Assembly (NCBI GenBank): GCA_964036275.1
Contig: OZ038439.1
Location: 7,074,169 to 7,138,168, forward strand
DNA length: 64,000 nt
Reading direction: 5' to 3'
Source of the DNA: Litoditis marina
Lineage: Eukaryota > Nematoda > Chromadorea > Rhabditida > Rhabditidae
Made by a program: the position numbers and the translations under genes. Below are positions 45,037 to 60,455 of the stretch, one piece after another (position 1 is the first letter of the stretch; each line of letters starts with the position of its first letter). A model generated the notes under the pieces. That model was given only the letters and a program-made list of their open reading frames with translations, was not told the origin of the DNA and searched no databases.

Positions 45037-47419
45037 GTGGAAAACGTGATTTTTTGCCACGCCATGACGTCGCAAACTGGGACATTGGCCAGAAGGTCAA
45101 TTTTATTGAAAATTGATAATGTTAAAGTTTATTCTTCATCTATTATGGTTTTGAAAACTATTCCATATAGTTTTGAGTTGCTCCTACTTACCACGTGGAA
45201 AAACGTGATTTTTTGCGACGCCATGACGTCGCAAACTGGGACATTGGCCAGATGGTCAATTTTATTGAAAATTGATGATGTTAAAGTTTATTCTTCATTT
45301 ATTATGGTTTTGAAAACTATTCCATATGATTACGAGTTGCTCCTACTCACCACGTGGAAAAACGTGATTTTTTGCCACGCCATGACGTCGCAAACTGGGA
45401 CATTGGCCAGAAGGTCAATTTTATTGAAAATTGATAATGTTAAAGTTTATTCTTCTTCTATTATGGTTTTGAAAACTATTCCATATGATTTTGAGTTGCT
45501 CCTACTTACCACGTGGAAAAACGTGATTTTTTGCGACGCCATGACGTCGCAAACTGGGACATTGGCCCGAAGGTCAATTTTATTGAAAATTGATAATGTT
45601 AAAGTTTATTCTTCTTCTATTATGGTTTTGAAAACTATTCCATATGATTTTGAATTGCTCCTACTTACCACGTGGAAAAACGTGATTTTTTGCGACGCCA
45701 TGACGTCGCAAACTGGGACATTGGCCCGAAGGTCAATTTTATTGAAAATTGATAATGTTAAAGTTTATTCTTCATCTATTATGGTTTTGAAAACTATTCC
45801 ATATGATTTTGAGTTGCTCCTACTTACCACGTGGAAAAACGTGATTTTTTGCGACGCCATGACGTCGCAAACTGGGACATTGGCCAGATGGTCAATTTTA
45901 TTGAAAATTGATGATGTTAAAGTTTATTCTTCATTTATTATGGTTTTGAAAACTATTCCATATGATTACGAGTTGCTCCTACTCACCACGTGGAAAAACG
46001 TGATTTTTTGCCACGCCATGACGTCGCAAACTGGGACATTGGCCAGAAGGTCAATTTTATTGAAAATTGATAATGTTAAAGTTTATTCTTCATCTTTTAT
46101 GGTTTTGAAAACTATTCCATATGATTTTGAGTTGCTCCTACTTACCACGTGGAAAACGTGATTTTTTGCGACGCCATGACGTCGCAAACTGGGACTTTGG
46201 CCAGAAGGTCAATTTTATTGAAAATTGATAATGTTAAAGTTTATTCTTCATCTATTATGGTTTTGAAAACTATTCCATATGGTTTTGAGTTGCTCCTACT
46301 CACCACATGGAAAAACGTGATTTTTTGCGACGCCATGACGTCGCAAACTGGGACATTGGCCCGAAGGTCAATTTTATTGAAAATTGATAATGTTAAAGTT
46401 TATTCTCCATCTATTATGGTTTTGAAAACTATTCCATATGATTTTGAGTTGCTCCTACTTACCACGTGGAAAAACGTGATTTTTTGCGACGCCATGACGT
46501 CGCAAACTGGGACATTGGCCAGATGGTCAATTTTATTGAAAATTGATGATGTTAAAGTGTATTCTTCATTTATTATGGTTTTGAAAACTATTCCATATGA
46601 TTACGAGTTGCTCCTACTCACCACGTGGAAAAACGTGATTTTTTGCCACGCCATGACGTCGCAAACTGGGACATTGGCCAGAAGGTCAATTTTATTGAAA
46701 ATTGATAATGTTAAAGTTTATTCTTCTTCTATTATGGTTTTGAAAACTATTCCATATGATTTTGAGTTGCTCCTACTTACCACGTGGAAAAACGTGATTT
46801 TTTGCGACGCCATGACGTCGCAAACTGGGACATTGGCCCGAAGGTCAATTTTATTGAAAATTGATAATGTTAAAGTTTATTCTTCTTCTATTATGGTTTT
46901 GAAAACTATTCCATATGATTTTGAATTGCTCCTACTTACCACGTGGAAAAACGTGATTTTTTGCGACGCCATGACGTCGCAAACTGGGACATTGGCCCGA
47001 AGGTCAATTTTATTGAAAATTGATAATGTTAAAGTTTATTCTTCATCTATTATGGTTTTGAAAACTATTCCATATGATTTTGAGTTGCTCCTACTTACCA
47101 CGTGGAAAAACGTGATTTTTTGCGACGCCATGACGTCGCAAACTGGGACATTGGCCAGATGGTCAATTTTATTGAAAATTGATGATGTTAAAGTTTATTC
47201 TTCATTTATTATGGTTTTGAAAACTATTCCATATGATTACGAGTTGCTCCTACTCACCACGTGGAAAAACGTGATTTTTTGCCACGCCATGACGTCGCAA
47301 ACTGGGACATTGGCCAGAAGGTCAATTTTATTGAAAATTGATAATGTTAAAGTTTATTCTTCATCTTTTATGGTTTTGAAAACTATTCCATATGATTTTG
47401 AGTTGCTCCTACTTACCAC
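45037..47419 (+). repeat. Higher-order repeat, 7 and 8 monomers
   Basis: Blocks starting at the GGAAAACGTG indel monomer run 45037-46148 (1112 bases) and 46149-47419 (1271 bases). They share a TTCATTTATTATGG, GATTACGAG and TTCTTCTATTATGG order, the second having one extra monomer. Confidence 0.75.
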
Positions 47420-50400
47420 GTGGAAAACGTGATTTTTTGCGACGCCATGACGTCGCAAACTGGGACTTTGGCCAGAAGGTCAATTTTATTGAAAATTGAT
47501 AATGTTAAAGTTTATTCTTCATCTATTATGGTTTTGAAAACTATTCCATATGGTTTTGAGTTGCTCCTACTCACCACATGGAAACACGTGATTTTTTGCG
47601 ACGCCATGACGTCGCAAACTGGGACATTGGCCAGAAGGTCAATTTTATTGAAAATTGATAATGTTAAAGTTTATTCCTCATCTATTGTGGTTTTGAAAAC
47701 TATTCCATATGGTTTTGAGTTGCTCCTACTTACCACGTGGAAAAACGTGATTTTTTGGCGACGCCATGACGTTGCAAACTGGGACATTAGCCAAAAGGTC
47801 AATTTTATTGAAAATTGATAATGTTAAAGTTTATTCTTTATCTATTATGGTTTTTCAAACTATTTCATATGATTTTGAGTTGCTCCTACTTACCACGTGA
47901 AAAAACGTGATTTTTTGCGACGCCATGACGTCGCAAACTGGGACATTGGCCAGAAGGTCAATTTTATTGAAAATTGAAAATGTTGAAGTTTATTCTCCAT
48001 CTATTATGGTTTTGAAAACTATTCCATATGGTTTTGAGTTGCTCCTACTCACCACGTGGAAAAACGTAAAATTTTGCGACGCCATTACATTGCAAACTGG
48101 GACATTGGCCAGAAGGTCAATTTTATTGAAAATTGATAATGTTAAAGTTTATTCTTCCTCTATTATGGTTTTGAAAACTATTCCATATGGTTCTGAGTTG
48201 CTCCTACTCACCACGTGGAAAAACGTGAAATTTTGCGACGCCATGACGTCGCAAACTGGGACATTGGCCAGAAGGTCAATTTTATTGAAAATTGATAATG
48301 TTGAAGTTTATTCTCCATCTATTATGGTTTTGAAAACTATTCCATATGGTTTTGAGTTGCTCCTACTTACCACGTGGAAAAACGTAAAATTTTGCGACGC
48401 CATTACATTGCAAACTGGGACATTGGCCAGATGGTCAATTTTATTGAAAATTGATAATGTTAAAGTTTATTCTTCCTCTATTATGGTTTTGAAAACTATT
48501 CCATATGATTTTGAGTTGCTCCTACTTACCACGTGGAAAAACGTGAAATTTTGCGACGCCATGACGTCGCAAACTGGGACATTGGCCAGATGGTCAATTT
48601 TATTGAAAATTGATGATGTTAAAGTTTATTCTTCATCTATTATGGTTTTGAAAACTATTCCATATGATTTTGAGTTGCTCCTACTCACCACGTCGAAAAA
48701 CGTGATTTTTTGCCACGCCATGACGTCGCAAACTGGGACATTGGCCAGAAGGTCAATTTTATTGAAAATTGATAATGTTAAAGTTTATTCTTCATCTTTT
48801 ATGGTTTTGAAAACTATTCCATATGATTTTGAGTTGCTCCTACTTACCACGTGGAAAACGTGATTTTTTGCGACGCCATGACGTCGCAAACTGGGACTTT
48901 GGCCAGAAGGTCAATTTTATTGAAAATTGATAATGTTAAAGTTTATTCTTCATCTATTATGGTTTTGAAAACTATTCCATATGGTTTTGAGTTGCTCCTA
49001 CTCACCACATGGAAACACGTGATTTTTTGCGACGCCATGACGTCGCAAACTGGGACATTGGCCAGAAGGTCAATTTTATTGAAAATTGATAATGTTAAAG
49101 TTTATTCCTCATCTATTGTGGTTTTGAAAACTATTCCATATGGTTTTGAGTTGCTCCTACTTACCACGTGGAAAAACGTGATTTTTTTGCGACGCCATGA
49201 CGTTGCAAACTGGGACATTAGCCAAAAGGTCAATTTTATTGAAAATTGATAATGTTAAAGTTTATTCTTTATCTATAATGGTTTTTCAAACTATTTCATA
49301 TGATTTTGAGTTGCTCCTACTTACCACGTGAAAAAACGTGATTTTTTGCGACGCCATGACGTCGCAAACTGGGACATTGGCCAGAAGGTCAATTTTATTG
49401 AAAATTGAAAATGTTGAAGTTTATTCTCCATCTATTATGGTTTTGAAAACTATTCCATATGGTTTTGAGTTGCTCCTACTCACCACGTGGAAAAACGTAA
49501 AATTTTGCGACGCCATTACATTGCAAACTGGGACATTGGCCAGAAGGTCAATTTTATTGAAAATTGATAATGTTAAAGTTTATTCTTCCTCTATTATGGT
49601 TTTGAAAACTATTCCATATGGTTCTGAGTTGCTCCTACTCACCACGTGGAAAAACGTGAAATTTTGCGACGCCATGACGTCGCAAACTGGGACATTGGCC
49701 AGAAGGTCAATTTTATTGAGAATTGATAATGTTGAAGTTTATTCTCCATCTATTATGGTTTTGAAAACTATTCCATATGGTTTTGAGTTGCTCCTACTTA
49801 CCACGTGGAAAAACGTGAAATTTTGCGACGCCATGACGTCGCAAACTGGGACATTGGCCAGATGGTCAATTTTATTGAAAATTGATGATGTTAAAGTTTA
49901 TTCTTCATCTATTATGGTTTTGAAAACTATTCCATATGATTTTGAGTTGCTCCTACTTACCACGTGGAAAAACGTGAAATTTTGCGACGCCATGACGTCG
50001 CAAACTGGGACATTGGCCAGATGGTCAATTTTATTGAAAATTGATGATGTTAAAGTTTATTCTTCATCTATTATGGTTTTGAAAACTATTCCATATGATT
50101 TTGAGTTGCTCCTACTCACCACGTCGAAAAACGTGATTTTTTGCCACGCCATGACGTCGCAAACTGGGACATTGGCCAGAAGGTCAATTTTATTGAAAAT
50201 TGATAATGTTAAAGTTTATTCTTCATCTTTTATGGTTTTGAAAACTATTCCATATGGTTTTGAGTTGCTCCTACTCACCACGTGGAAAAACGTAAAATTT
50301 TGCGACGCCATTACATTGCAAACTGGGACATTGGCCAGAAGGTCAATTTTATTGAAAATTGATAATGTTAAAGTTTATTCTTCCTCTATTATGGTTTTGA

Positions 50401-53400
50401 AAACTATTCCATATGGTTCTGAGTTGCTCCTACTCACCACGTGGAAAAACGTGAAATTTTGCGACGCCATGACGTCGCAAACTGGGACATTGGCCAGAAG
50501 GTCAATTTTATTGAGAATTGATAATGTTGAAGTTTATTCTCCATCTATTATGGTTTTGAAAACTATTCCATATGGTTTTGAGTTGCTCCTACTTACCACG
50601 TGGAAAAACGTGAAATTTTGCGACGCCATGACGTCGCAAACTGGGACATTGGCCAGATGGTCAATTTTATTGAAAATTGATGATGTTAAAGTTTATTCTT
50701 CATCTATTATGGTTTTGAAAACTATTCCATATGATTTTGAGTTGCTCCTACTTACCACGTGGAAAAACGTGAAATTTTGCGACGCCATGACGTCGCAAAC
50801 TGGGACATTGGCCAGAAGGTCAATTTTATTGAAAATTGATAATGTTAAAGTTTATTCTTCATCTTTTATGGTTTTGAAAACTATTCCATATGGTTTTGAG
50901 TTGCTCCTACTTACCACGTGGAAAAACGTGATTTTTTGGCGACGCCATGACGTTGCAAACTGGGACATTAGCCAAAAGGTCAATTTTATTGAAAATTGAT
51001 AATGTTAAAGTTTATTCTTTATCTATTATGGTTTTTCAAACTATTTCATATGATTTTGAGTTGCTCCTACTTACCACGTGAAAAAACGTGATTTTTTGCG
51101 ACGCCATGACGTCGCAAACTGGGACATTGGCCAGAAGGTCAATTTTATTGAAAATTGAAAATGTTGAAGTTTATTCTCCATCTATTATGGTTTTGAAAAC
51201 TATTCCATATGGTTTTGAGTTGCTCCTACTCACCACGTGGAAAAACGTAAAATTTTGCGACGCCATTACATTGCAAACTGGGACATTGGCCAGAAGGTCA
51301 ATTTTATTGAAAATTGATAATGTTAAAGTTTATTCTTCCTCTATTATGGTTTTGAAAACTATTCCATATGGTTCTGAGTTGCTCCTACTCACCACGTGGA
51401 AAAACGTGAAATTTTGCGACGCCATGACGTCGCAAACTGGGACATTGGCCAGAAGGTCAATTTTATTGAAAATTGATAATGTTGAAGTTTATTCTCCATC
51501 TATTATGGTTTTGAAAACTATTCCATATGGTTTTGAGTTGCTCCTACTTACCACGTGGAAAAACGTGAAATTTTGCGACGCCATGACGTCGCAAACTGGG
51601 ACATTGGCCAGATGGTCAATTTTATTGAAAATTGATGATGTTAAAGTTTATTCTTCATCTATTATGGTTTTGAAAACTATTCCATATGATTTTGAGTTGC
51701 TCCTACTTACCACGTGGAAAAACGTGAAATTTTGCGACGCCATGACGTCGCAAACTGGGACATTGGCCAGATGGTCAATTTTATTGAAAATTGATGATGT
51801 TAAAGTTTATTCTTCATCTATTATGGTTTTGAAAACTATTCCATATGATTTTGAGTTGCTTCTACTCACCACGTCGAAAAACGTGATTTTTTGCCACGCC
51901 ATGACGTCGCAAACTGGGACATTGGCCAGAAGGTCAATTTTATTGAAAATTGATAATGTTAAAGTTTATTCTTCATCTTTTATGGTTTTGAAAACTATTC
52001 CATATGATTTTGAGTTGCTCCTACTTACCACGTGGAAAACGTGATTTTTTGCGACGCCATGACGTCGCAAACTGGGACTTTGGCCAGAAGGTCAATTTTA
52101 TTGAAAATTGATAATGTTAAAGTTTATTCTTCATCTATTATGGTTTTGAAAACTATTCCATATGGTTTTGAGTTGCTCCTACTCACCACATGGAAACACG
52201 TGATTTTTTGCGACGCCATGACGTCGCAAACTGGGACATTGGCCAGAAGGTCAATTTTATTGAAAATTGATAATGTTAAAGTTTATTCCTCATCTATTGT
52301 GGTTTTGAAAACTATTCCATATGGTTTTGAGTTGCTCCTACTTACCACGTGGCAAACCGTGATTTTTTTGCGACGCCATGACGTTGCAAACTGGGACATT
52401 AGCCAAAAGGTCAATTTTATTGAAAATTGATAATGTTAAAGTTTATTCTTTATCTATTATGGTTTTTCAAACTATTTCATATGATTTTGAGTTGCTCCTA
52501 CTTACCACGTGAAAAAACGTGATTTTTTGCGACGCCATGACGTCGCAAACTGGGACATTGGCCAGAAGGTCAATTTTATTGAAAATTGAAAATGTTGAAG
52601 TTTATTCTCCATCTATTATGGTTTTGAAAACTATTCCATATGGTTTTGAGTTGCTCCTACTCACCACGTGGAAAAACGTAAAATTTTGCGACGCCATTAC
52701 ATTGCAAACTGGGACATTGGCCAGAAGGTCAATTTTATTGAAAATTGATAATGTTAAAGTTTATTCTTCCTCTATTATGGTTTTGAAAACTATTCCATAT
52801 GGTTCTGAGTTGCTCCTACTCACCACGTGGAAAAACGTGAAATTTTGCGACGCCATGACGTCGCAAACTGGGACATTGGCCAGAAGGTCAATTTTATTGA
52901 AAATTGATAATGTTGAAGTTTATTCTCCATCTATTATGGTTTTGAAAACTATTCCATATGGTTTTGAGTTGCTCCTACTTACCACGTGGAAAAACGTGAA
53001 ATTTTGCGACGCCATGACGTCGCAAACTGGGACATTGGCCAGATGGTCAATTTTATTGAAAATTGATGATGTTAAAGTTTATTCTTCATCTATTATGGTT
53101 TTGAAAACTATTCCATATGATTTTGAGTTGCTCCTACTTACCACGTGGAAAAACGTGAAATTTTGCGACGCCATGACGTCGCAAACTGGGACATTGGCCA
53201 GATGGTCAATTTTATTGAAAATTGATGATGTTAAAGTTTATTCTTCATCTATTATGGTTTTGAAAACTATTCCATATGATTTTGAGTTGCTCCTACTCAC
53301 CACGTCGAAAAACGTGATTTTTTGCCACGCCATGACGTCGCAAACTGGGACATTGGCCAGAAGGTCAATTTTATTGAAAATTGATAATGTTAAAGTTTAT

Positions 53401-53702
53401 TCTTCATCTTTTATGGTTTTGAAAACTATTCCATACGATTTTGAGTTGCTCCTACTTACCACGTGGAAAACGTGATTTTTTGCGACGCCATGACGTCGCA
53501 AACTGGGACTTTGGCCAGAAGGTCAATTTTATTGAAAATTGATAATGTTAAAGTTTATTCTTCATCTATTATGGTTTTGAAAACTATTCCATATGGTTTT
53601 GAGTTGCTCCTACTTACCACGTGGAAAAACGTGATCTTTTTGCGACGCCATGACGTTGCAAACTGGGACATTAGCCAAAAGGTCAATTTTATTGAAAATT
53701 GA
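47420..53702 (+). repeat. Higher-order repeat, 9 monomers (1431 bases)
   Basis: Equivalent points fall at 47907, 49338, 51088 and 52519: spacings 1431, 1750 and 1431. The middle block is lengthened by two monomers. Markers are GAAACACGTG, GAAAATGTTGAAG, GCCATTACATTGCAAAC and ATGGTTCTGAG, in the same order each time. Confidence 0.9.
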
Positions 53703-56700
53703 TAATGTTAAAGTTTATTCTTTATCTATTATGGTTTTTCAAACTATTTCATATGATTTTGAGTTGCTCCTACTTACCACGTGGAAAAACGTAATTTTTT
53801 TGCGACGCCATGACGTTGCAAACTGGGACATTAGCCAAAAGGTCAATTTTATTGAAAATTGATAATGTTAAAGTTTATTCTTTATCTATTATGGTTTTTC
53901 AAACTATTTCATATGATTTTGAGTTGCTCCTACTTACCACGTGAAAAAACGTGATTTTTTGCGACGCCATGACGTCGCAAACTGGGACATTGGCCAGAAG
54001 GTCAATTTTATTGAAAATTGAAAATGTTGAAGTTTATTCTCCATCTATTATGGTTTTGAAAACTATTCCATATGGTTTTGAGTTGCTCCTACTCACCACG
54101 TGGAAAAACGTGAAATTTTGCGACGCCATTACATTGCAAACTGGGACATTGGCCAGAAGGTCAACTTTATTGAAAATTGATAATGTTAAAGTTTATTCTT
54201 CCTCTATTATGGTTTTGAAAACTATTCCATATGGTTCTGAGTTGCTCCTACTCACCACGTGGAAAAACGTGAAATTTTGCGACGCCATGACGTCGCAAAC
54301 TGGGACATTGGCCAGATGGTCAATTTTATTGAAAATTGATAATGTTAAAGTTTATTCTTCCTCTATTATGGTTTTGAAAACTATTCCATATGGTTTTGAG
54401 TTGCTCCTACTCACCACGTGGAAAAACGTGAAATTTTGCGACGCCATGACGGCGCAAACTAGGACATTGGCCAGAAGGTCAATTTTATTGAAAATTGATA
54501 ATGTTGAAGTTTATTCTCCATCTATTATGGTTTTGAAAACTATTCCATATGGTTTTGAGTTGCTCCTACTTACCACGTGGAAAAACGTGAAATTTTGCGA
54601 CGCCATGACGTCGCAAACTGGGACATTGGCCAGATGGTCAATTTTATTGAAAATTGATGATGTTGAAGTTTATTCTTCATCTATTATGGTTTTGAAAACT
54701 ATTCCATATGATTTTGAGTTGCTCCTACTCACCACGTCGAAAAACGTGATTTTTTGCGACGCCATGACGTCGCAAACTGGGACATTGGCCAGAAGGTCAA
54801 TTTTATTGAAAATTGAAAATGTTGAAGTTTATTCTCCATCTATTATGGTTTTGAAAACTATTCCATATGGTTTTGAGTTGCTCCTACTCACCACGTGGAA
54901 AAACGTGAAATTTTGCGACGCCATTACATTGCAAACTGGGACACTGGCCAGAAGGTCAATTTTATTGAAAATTGATAATGTTAAAGTTTATTCTTCCTCT
55001 ATTATGGTTTTGAAAACTATTCCATATGGTTCTGAGTTGCTCCTACTCACCACGTGGAAAAACGTGAAATTTTGCGACGCCATGACGTCGCAAACTGGGA
55101 CATTGGCCAGATGGTCAATTTTATTGAAAATTGATAATGTTAAAGTTTATTCTTCCTCTATTATGGTTTTGAAAACTATTCCATATGGTTTTGAGTTGCT
55201 CCTACTCACCACGTGGAAAAACGTGAAATTTTGCGACGCCATGACGGCGCAAACTAGGACATTGGCCAGAAGGTCAATTTTATTGAAAATTGATAATGTT
55301 GAAGTTTATTCTCCATCTATTATGGTTTTGAAAACTATTCCATATGGTTTTGAGTTGCTCCTACTTACCACGTGGAAAAACGTGAAATTTTGCGACGCCA
55401 TGACGTCGCAAACTGGGACATTGGCCAGATGGTCAATTTTATTGAAAATTGATGATGTTAAAGTTTATTCTTCATCTATTATGGTTTTGAAAACTATTCC
55501 ATATGATTTTGAGTTGCTCCTACTCACCACGTCGAAAAACGTGATTTTTTGCCACGCCATGACGTCGCAAACTGGGACATTGGCCAGAAGGTCAATTTTA
55601 TTGAAAATTGATAATGTTAAAGTTTATTCTTCATCTTTTATGGTTTTGAAAACTATTCCATATGATTTTGAGTGGCTCCTACTTACCACGTGGAAAACGT
55701 GATTTTTTGCGACGCCATGACGTCGCAAACTGGGACATTGGCCAGAAGGTCAATTTCATTGAAAATTGATAATGTTAAAGTTTATTCTTCATCTATTATG
55801 GTTTTGAAAACTATTCCATATGGTTTTGAGTTGCTCCTACTTACCACATGGAAAAACGTGATATTTGCGACGCCATGACGTCGCAAACTGGGACATTGGC
55901 CGGAAGGTCAATTTTATTGAAAATTGATAATGTTAAGGTTTATTCCTCATCTATTGTAGTTTTGAAAACTATTCCATATGGTTTTGAGTTGCTCCTACTT
56001 ACCACGTGGAAAAACGTGATTTTTTGCGACGCCATGACGTCGCAAACTGGGACATTGGCCAGAAGGTCAATTTTATTGAAAATTGATAATGTTAAAGTTT
56101 ATTCTTCATCTATTATGGTTTTGAAAACTATTCCATATGGTTTTGAGTTGCTCCTACTTACCACGTGGAAAAACGTGAAATTTTGCGACGCCATGACGTC
56201 GCAAACTGGGACATTGGCCAGATGGTCAATTTTATTGAAAATTGATGATGTTAAAGTTTATTCTTCATCTATTATGGTTTTGAAAACTATTCCATATGAT
56301 TTTGAGTTGCTCCTACTCACCACGTCGAAAAACGTGATTTTTTGCCACGCCATGACGTCGCAAACTGGGACATTGGCCAGAAGGTCAATTTTATTGAAAA
56401 TTGATAATGTTAAAGTTTATTCTTCATATTTTATGGTTTTGAAAACTATTCCATATGATTTTGAGTTGCTCCTACTTACCACGTGGAAAACGTGATTTTT
56501 TGCGACGCCATGACGTCGCAAACTGGGACTTTGGCCAGAAGGTCAATTTTATTGAAAATTGATAATGTTAAAGTTTATTCTTCATCTATTATGGTTCTGA
56601 AAACTATTCCATATGGTTTTGAGTTGCTCCTACTCACCACGTGGAAAACGTGATTTTTTGCGACGCCATGACGTCGCAAACTGGGACTTTGGCCAGAAGG

Positions 56701-59700
56701 TCAATTTTATTGAAAATTGATAATGTTAAAGTTTATTCTTCATCTATTATGGTTCTGAAAACTATTCCATATGGTTTTGAGTTGCTCCTACTCACCACGT
56801 CGAAAACGTGATTTTTTGCCACGCCATGACGTCGCAAACTGGGACATTGGCCAGAAGGTCAATTTTATTGAAAATTGATAATGTTAAAGTTTATTCTTCA
56901 TCTTTTATGGTTTTGAAAACTATTCCATATGATTTTGAGTTGCTCCTACTTACCACGTGGAAAACGTGATTTTTTGCGACGCCATGACGTCGCAAACTGG
57001 GACTTTGGCCAGAAGGTCAATTTTATTGAAAATTGATAATGTTAAAGTTTATTCTTCATCTATTATGGTTTTGAAAACTATTCCATATGATTTTGAGTTG
57101 CTCCTACTTACCACGTGGAAAACGTGATTTTTTGCGACGCCATGACGTCGCAAACTGGGACTTTGGCCAGAAGGTCAATTTTATTGAAAATTGATAATGT
57201 TAAAGTTTATTCCTCATCTATTGTGGTTTTGAAAACTATTCCATATGGTTTTGAGTTGCTCCTACTTACCACGTGGAAAAACGTGATTTTTTTGCGACGC
57301 CATGACGTTGCAAACTGGGACATTGGCCAGAAGGTCAATTTTTTTGAAAATTGATAATGTTAAAGTTTATTCTCCATCTATTATGGTTTTGAAAACTATT
57401 CCATATGGTTTTGAGTTGCTCCTACTTACCACGTGGAAAAACGTGAAATTTTGCGACGCCATGACGTCGCAAACTGGGACATTGGCCAGAAGGTCAATTT
57501 TATTGAAAATTGAAAATGTTGAAGTTTATTCTCCATCTATTATGGTTTTGAAAACTATTCCATATGGTTTTGAGTTGCTCCTACTCACCACGTGGAAAAA
57601 CGTGAAATTTTGCGACGCCATGACGTCGCAAACTGGGATATTGGCCAGAAGGTCAATTTTATTGAAAATTGATAATGTTGAAGTTTATTCTTCATCTATT
57701 ATGGTTTTGAAAACTATTCCATATGGTTTTGAGTTGCTCCTACTTACCACGTGGAAAAACGTGAAGTTTTGCGACGCCATGACGTCGCAAACTGGGACAT
57801 TGGCCAGAAGGTCAATTTTATTGAAAATTGATAATGTTCAAGTTTATTCTTCATCTATTATGGTTTTGAAAACTATTCCATATGGTTTTGAGTTGCTCCT
57901 ACTTACCACGTGGAAAAACGTGAAGTTTTGCGACGCCATGACGTCGCAAACTGGGACATTGGCCAGATGGTCAATTTTTTTTGAAAATTGATGATGTTAA
58001 AGTTTATTCTTCATCTATTATGGTTTTGAAAACTATTCCATATGATTTTGAGTTGCTCCTACTCACCACGTCGAAAAACGTGATTTTTTGCGACGCCATG
58101 ACGTCGCAAACTGGGACATTGGCCAGAAGGTCAATTTTATTGAAAATTGATAATGTTAAAGTTTATTCTTCATCTATTATGGTTTTGAAAACTATTCCAT
58201 ATGGTTTTGAGTTGCTCCTACTTACCACATGGAAAAACGTGATATTTGCGACGCCATGACGTCGCAAACTGGGACATTGGCCAGGAGGTCAATTTTATTG
58301 AAAATTGATAATGTTAAAGTTTATTCCTCATCTATTGTAGTTTTGAAAACTATTCCATATGGTTTTGAGTTGCTCCTACTTACCACGTGGAAAAACGTGA
58401 TTTTTTGCGACGCCATGACGTCGCAAACTGGGACATTGGCCAGAAGGTCAATTTTATTGAAAATTGATAATGTTAAAGTTTATTCTTCATCTATTATGGT
58501 TTTGAAAACTATTCCATATGGTTTTGAGTTGCTCCTACTTACCACGTGGAAAAACGTGAAATTTTGCGACGCCATGACGTCGCAAACTGGGACATTGGCC
58601 AGATGGTCAATTTTATTGAAAATTGATGATGTTAAAGTTTATTCTTCATCTATTATGGTTTTGAAAACTATTCCATATGATTTTGAGTTGCTCCTACTCA
58701 CCACGTCGAAAAACGTGAAATTTTGCGACGCCATGACGTCGCAAACTGGGACATTGGCCAGATGGTCAATTTTATTGAAAATTGATGATGTTAAGGTTTA
58801 TTCTTCATCTATTATGGTTTTGAAAACTATTCCATATGATTTTGAGTTGCTCCTACTCACCACGTCGAAAAACGTGATTTTTTGCGACGCCATGACGTCG
58901 CAAACTGGGACATTGGCCAGAAGGTCAATTTTATTGAAAATTGATGATGTTAAAGTTTATTCTTCATCTATTATGGTTTTGAAAACTATTCCATATGATT
59001 TTGAGTTGCTCCTACTCACCACGTCGAAAAACGTGATTTTTTGCCACGCCATGACGTCGCAAACTGGGACATTGGCCAGAAGGTCAATTTTATTGAAAAT
59101 TGATAATGTTAAAGTTTATTCCTCATCTATTGTGGTTTTGAAAACTATTCCATATGGTTTTGAGTTGCTCCTACTTACCACGTGGAAAAACGTGATTTTT
59201 TTGCGACGCCATGACGTTGCAAACTGGGACATTGGCCAGAAGGTCAATTTTTTTAAAAATTGATAATGTTAAAGTTTATTCTCCATCTATTATGGTTTTG
59301 AAAACTATTCCATATGGTTTTGAGTTGCTCCTACTTACCACGTGGAAAAACGTGAAATTTTGCGACGCCATGACGTCGCAAACTGGGATATTGGCCAGAA
59401 GGTCAATTTTATTGAAAATTGAAAATGTTGAAGTTTATTCTCCATCTATTATGGTTTTGAAAACTATTCCATATGGTTTTGAGTTGCTCCTACTCACCAC
59501 GTGGAAAAACGTGAAATTTTGCGACGCCATGACGTCGCAAACTGGGATATTGGCCAGAAGGTCAATTTTATTGAAAATTGAAAATGTTGAAGTTTATTCT
59601 CCATCTATTATGGTTTTGAAAACTATTCCATACGGTTTTGAGTTGCTCCTACTTACCACGTGGAAAAACGTGAAATTTTGCGACGCCATGACGTCGCAAA

Positions 59701-60455
59701 CTGGGATATTGGCCAGAAGGTCAATTTTATTGAAAATTGAAAATGTTGAAGTTTATTCTCCATCTATTATGGTTTTGAAAACTATTCCATATGGTTTTGA
59801 GTTGCTCCTACTCACCACGTGGAAAAACGTGAAATTTTGTGACGCCATGACGTTGCAAACTGGGACATTGGCCAGAAGGTCAATTTTATTGAAAATTGAA
59901 AATGTTGAAGTTTATTCTCCATCTATTATGGTTTTGAAAACTATTCCATATGGTTTTGAGTTGCTCCTACTCACCACGTGGAAAAACGTGAAATTTTGCG
60001 ACGCCATGACGTCGCAAACTGGGATATTGGCCAGAAGGTCAATTTTATTGAAAATTGATAATGTTGAAGTTTATTCTTCATCTATTATGGTTTTGAAAAC
60101 TATTCCATATGGTTTTGAGTTGCTCCTACTTACCACGTGGAAAAACGTGAAGTTTTGCGACGCCATGACGTCGCAAACTGGGACATTGGCCAGATGGTCA
60201 ATTTTTTTTGAAAATTGATGATGTTAAAGTTTATTCTTCATCTATTATGGTTTTGAAAACTATTCCATATGATTTTGAGTTGCTCCTACTCACCACGTCG
60301 AAAAACGTGATTTTTTGCCACGCCATGACGTCGCAAACTGGGACATTGGCCAGAAGGTCAATTTTATTGAAAATTGATAATGTTAAAGTTTATTCTTCAT
60401 CTTTTATGGTTTTGAAAACTATTCCATATGGTTTTGAGTTGCTCCTACTTACCAC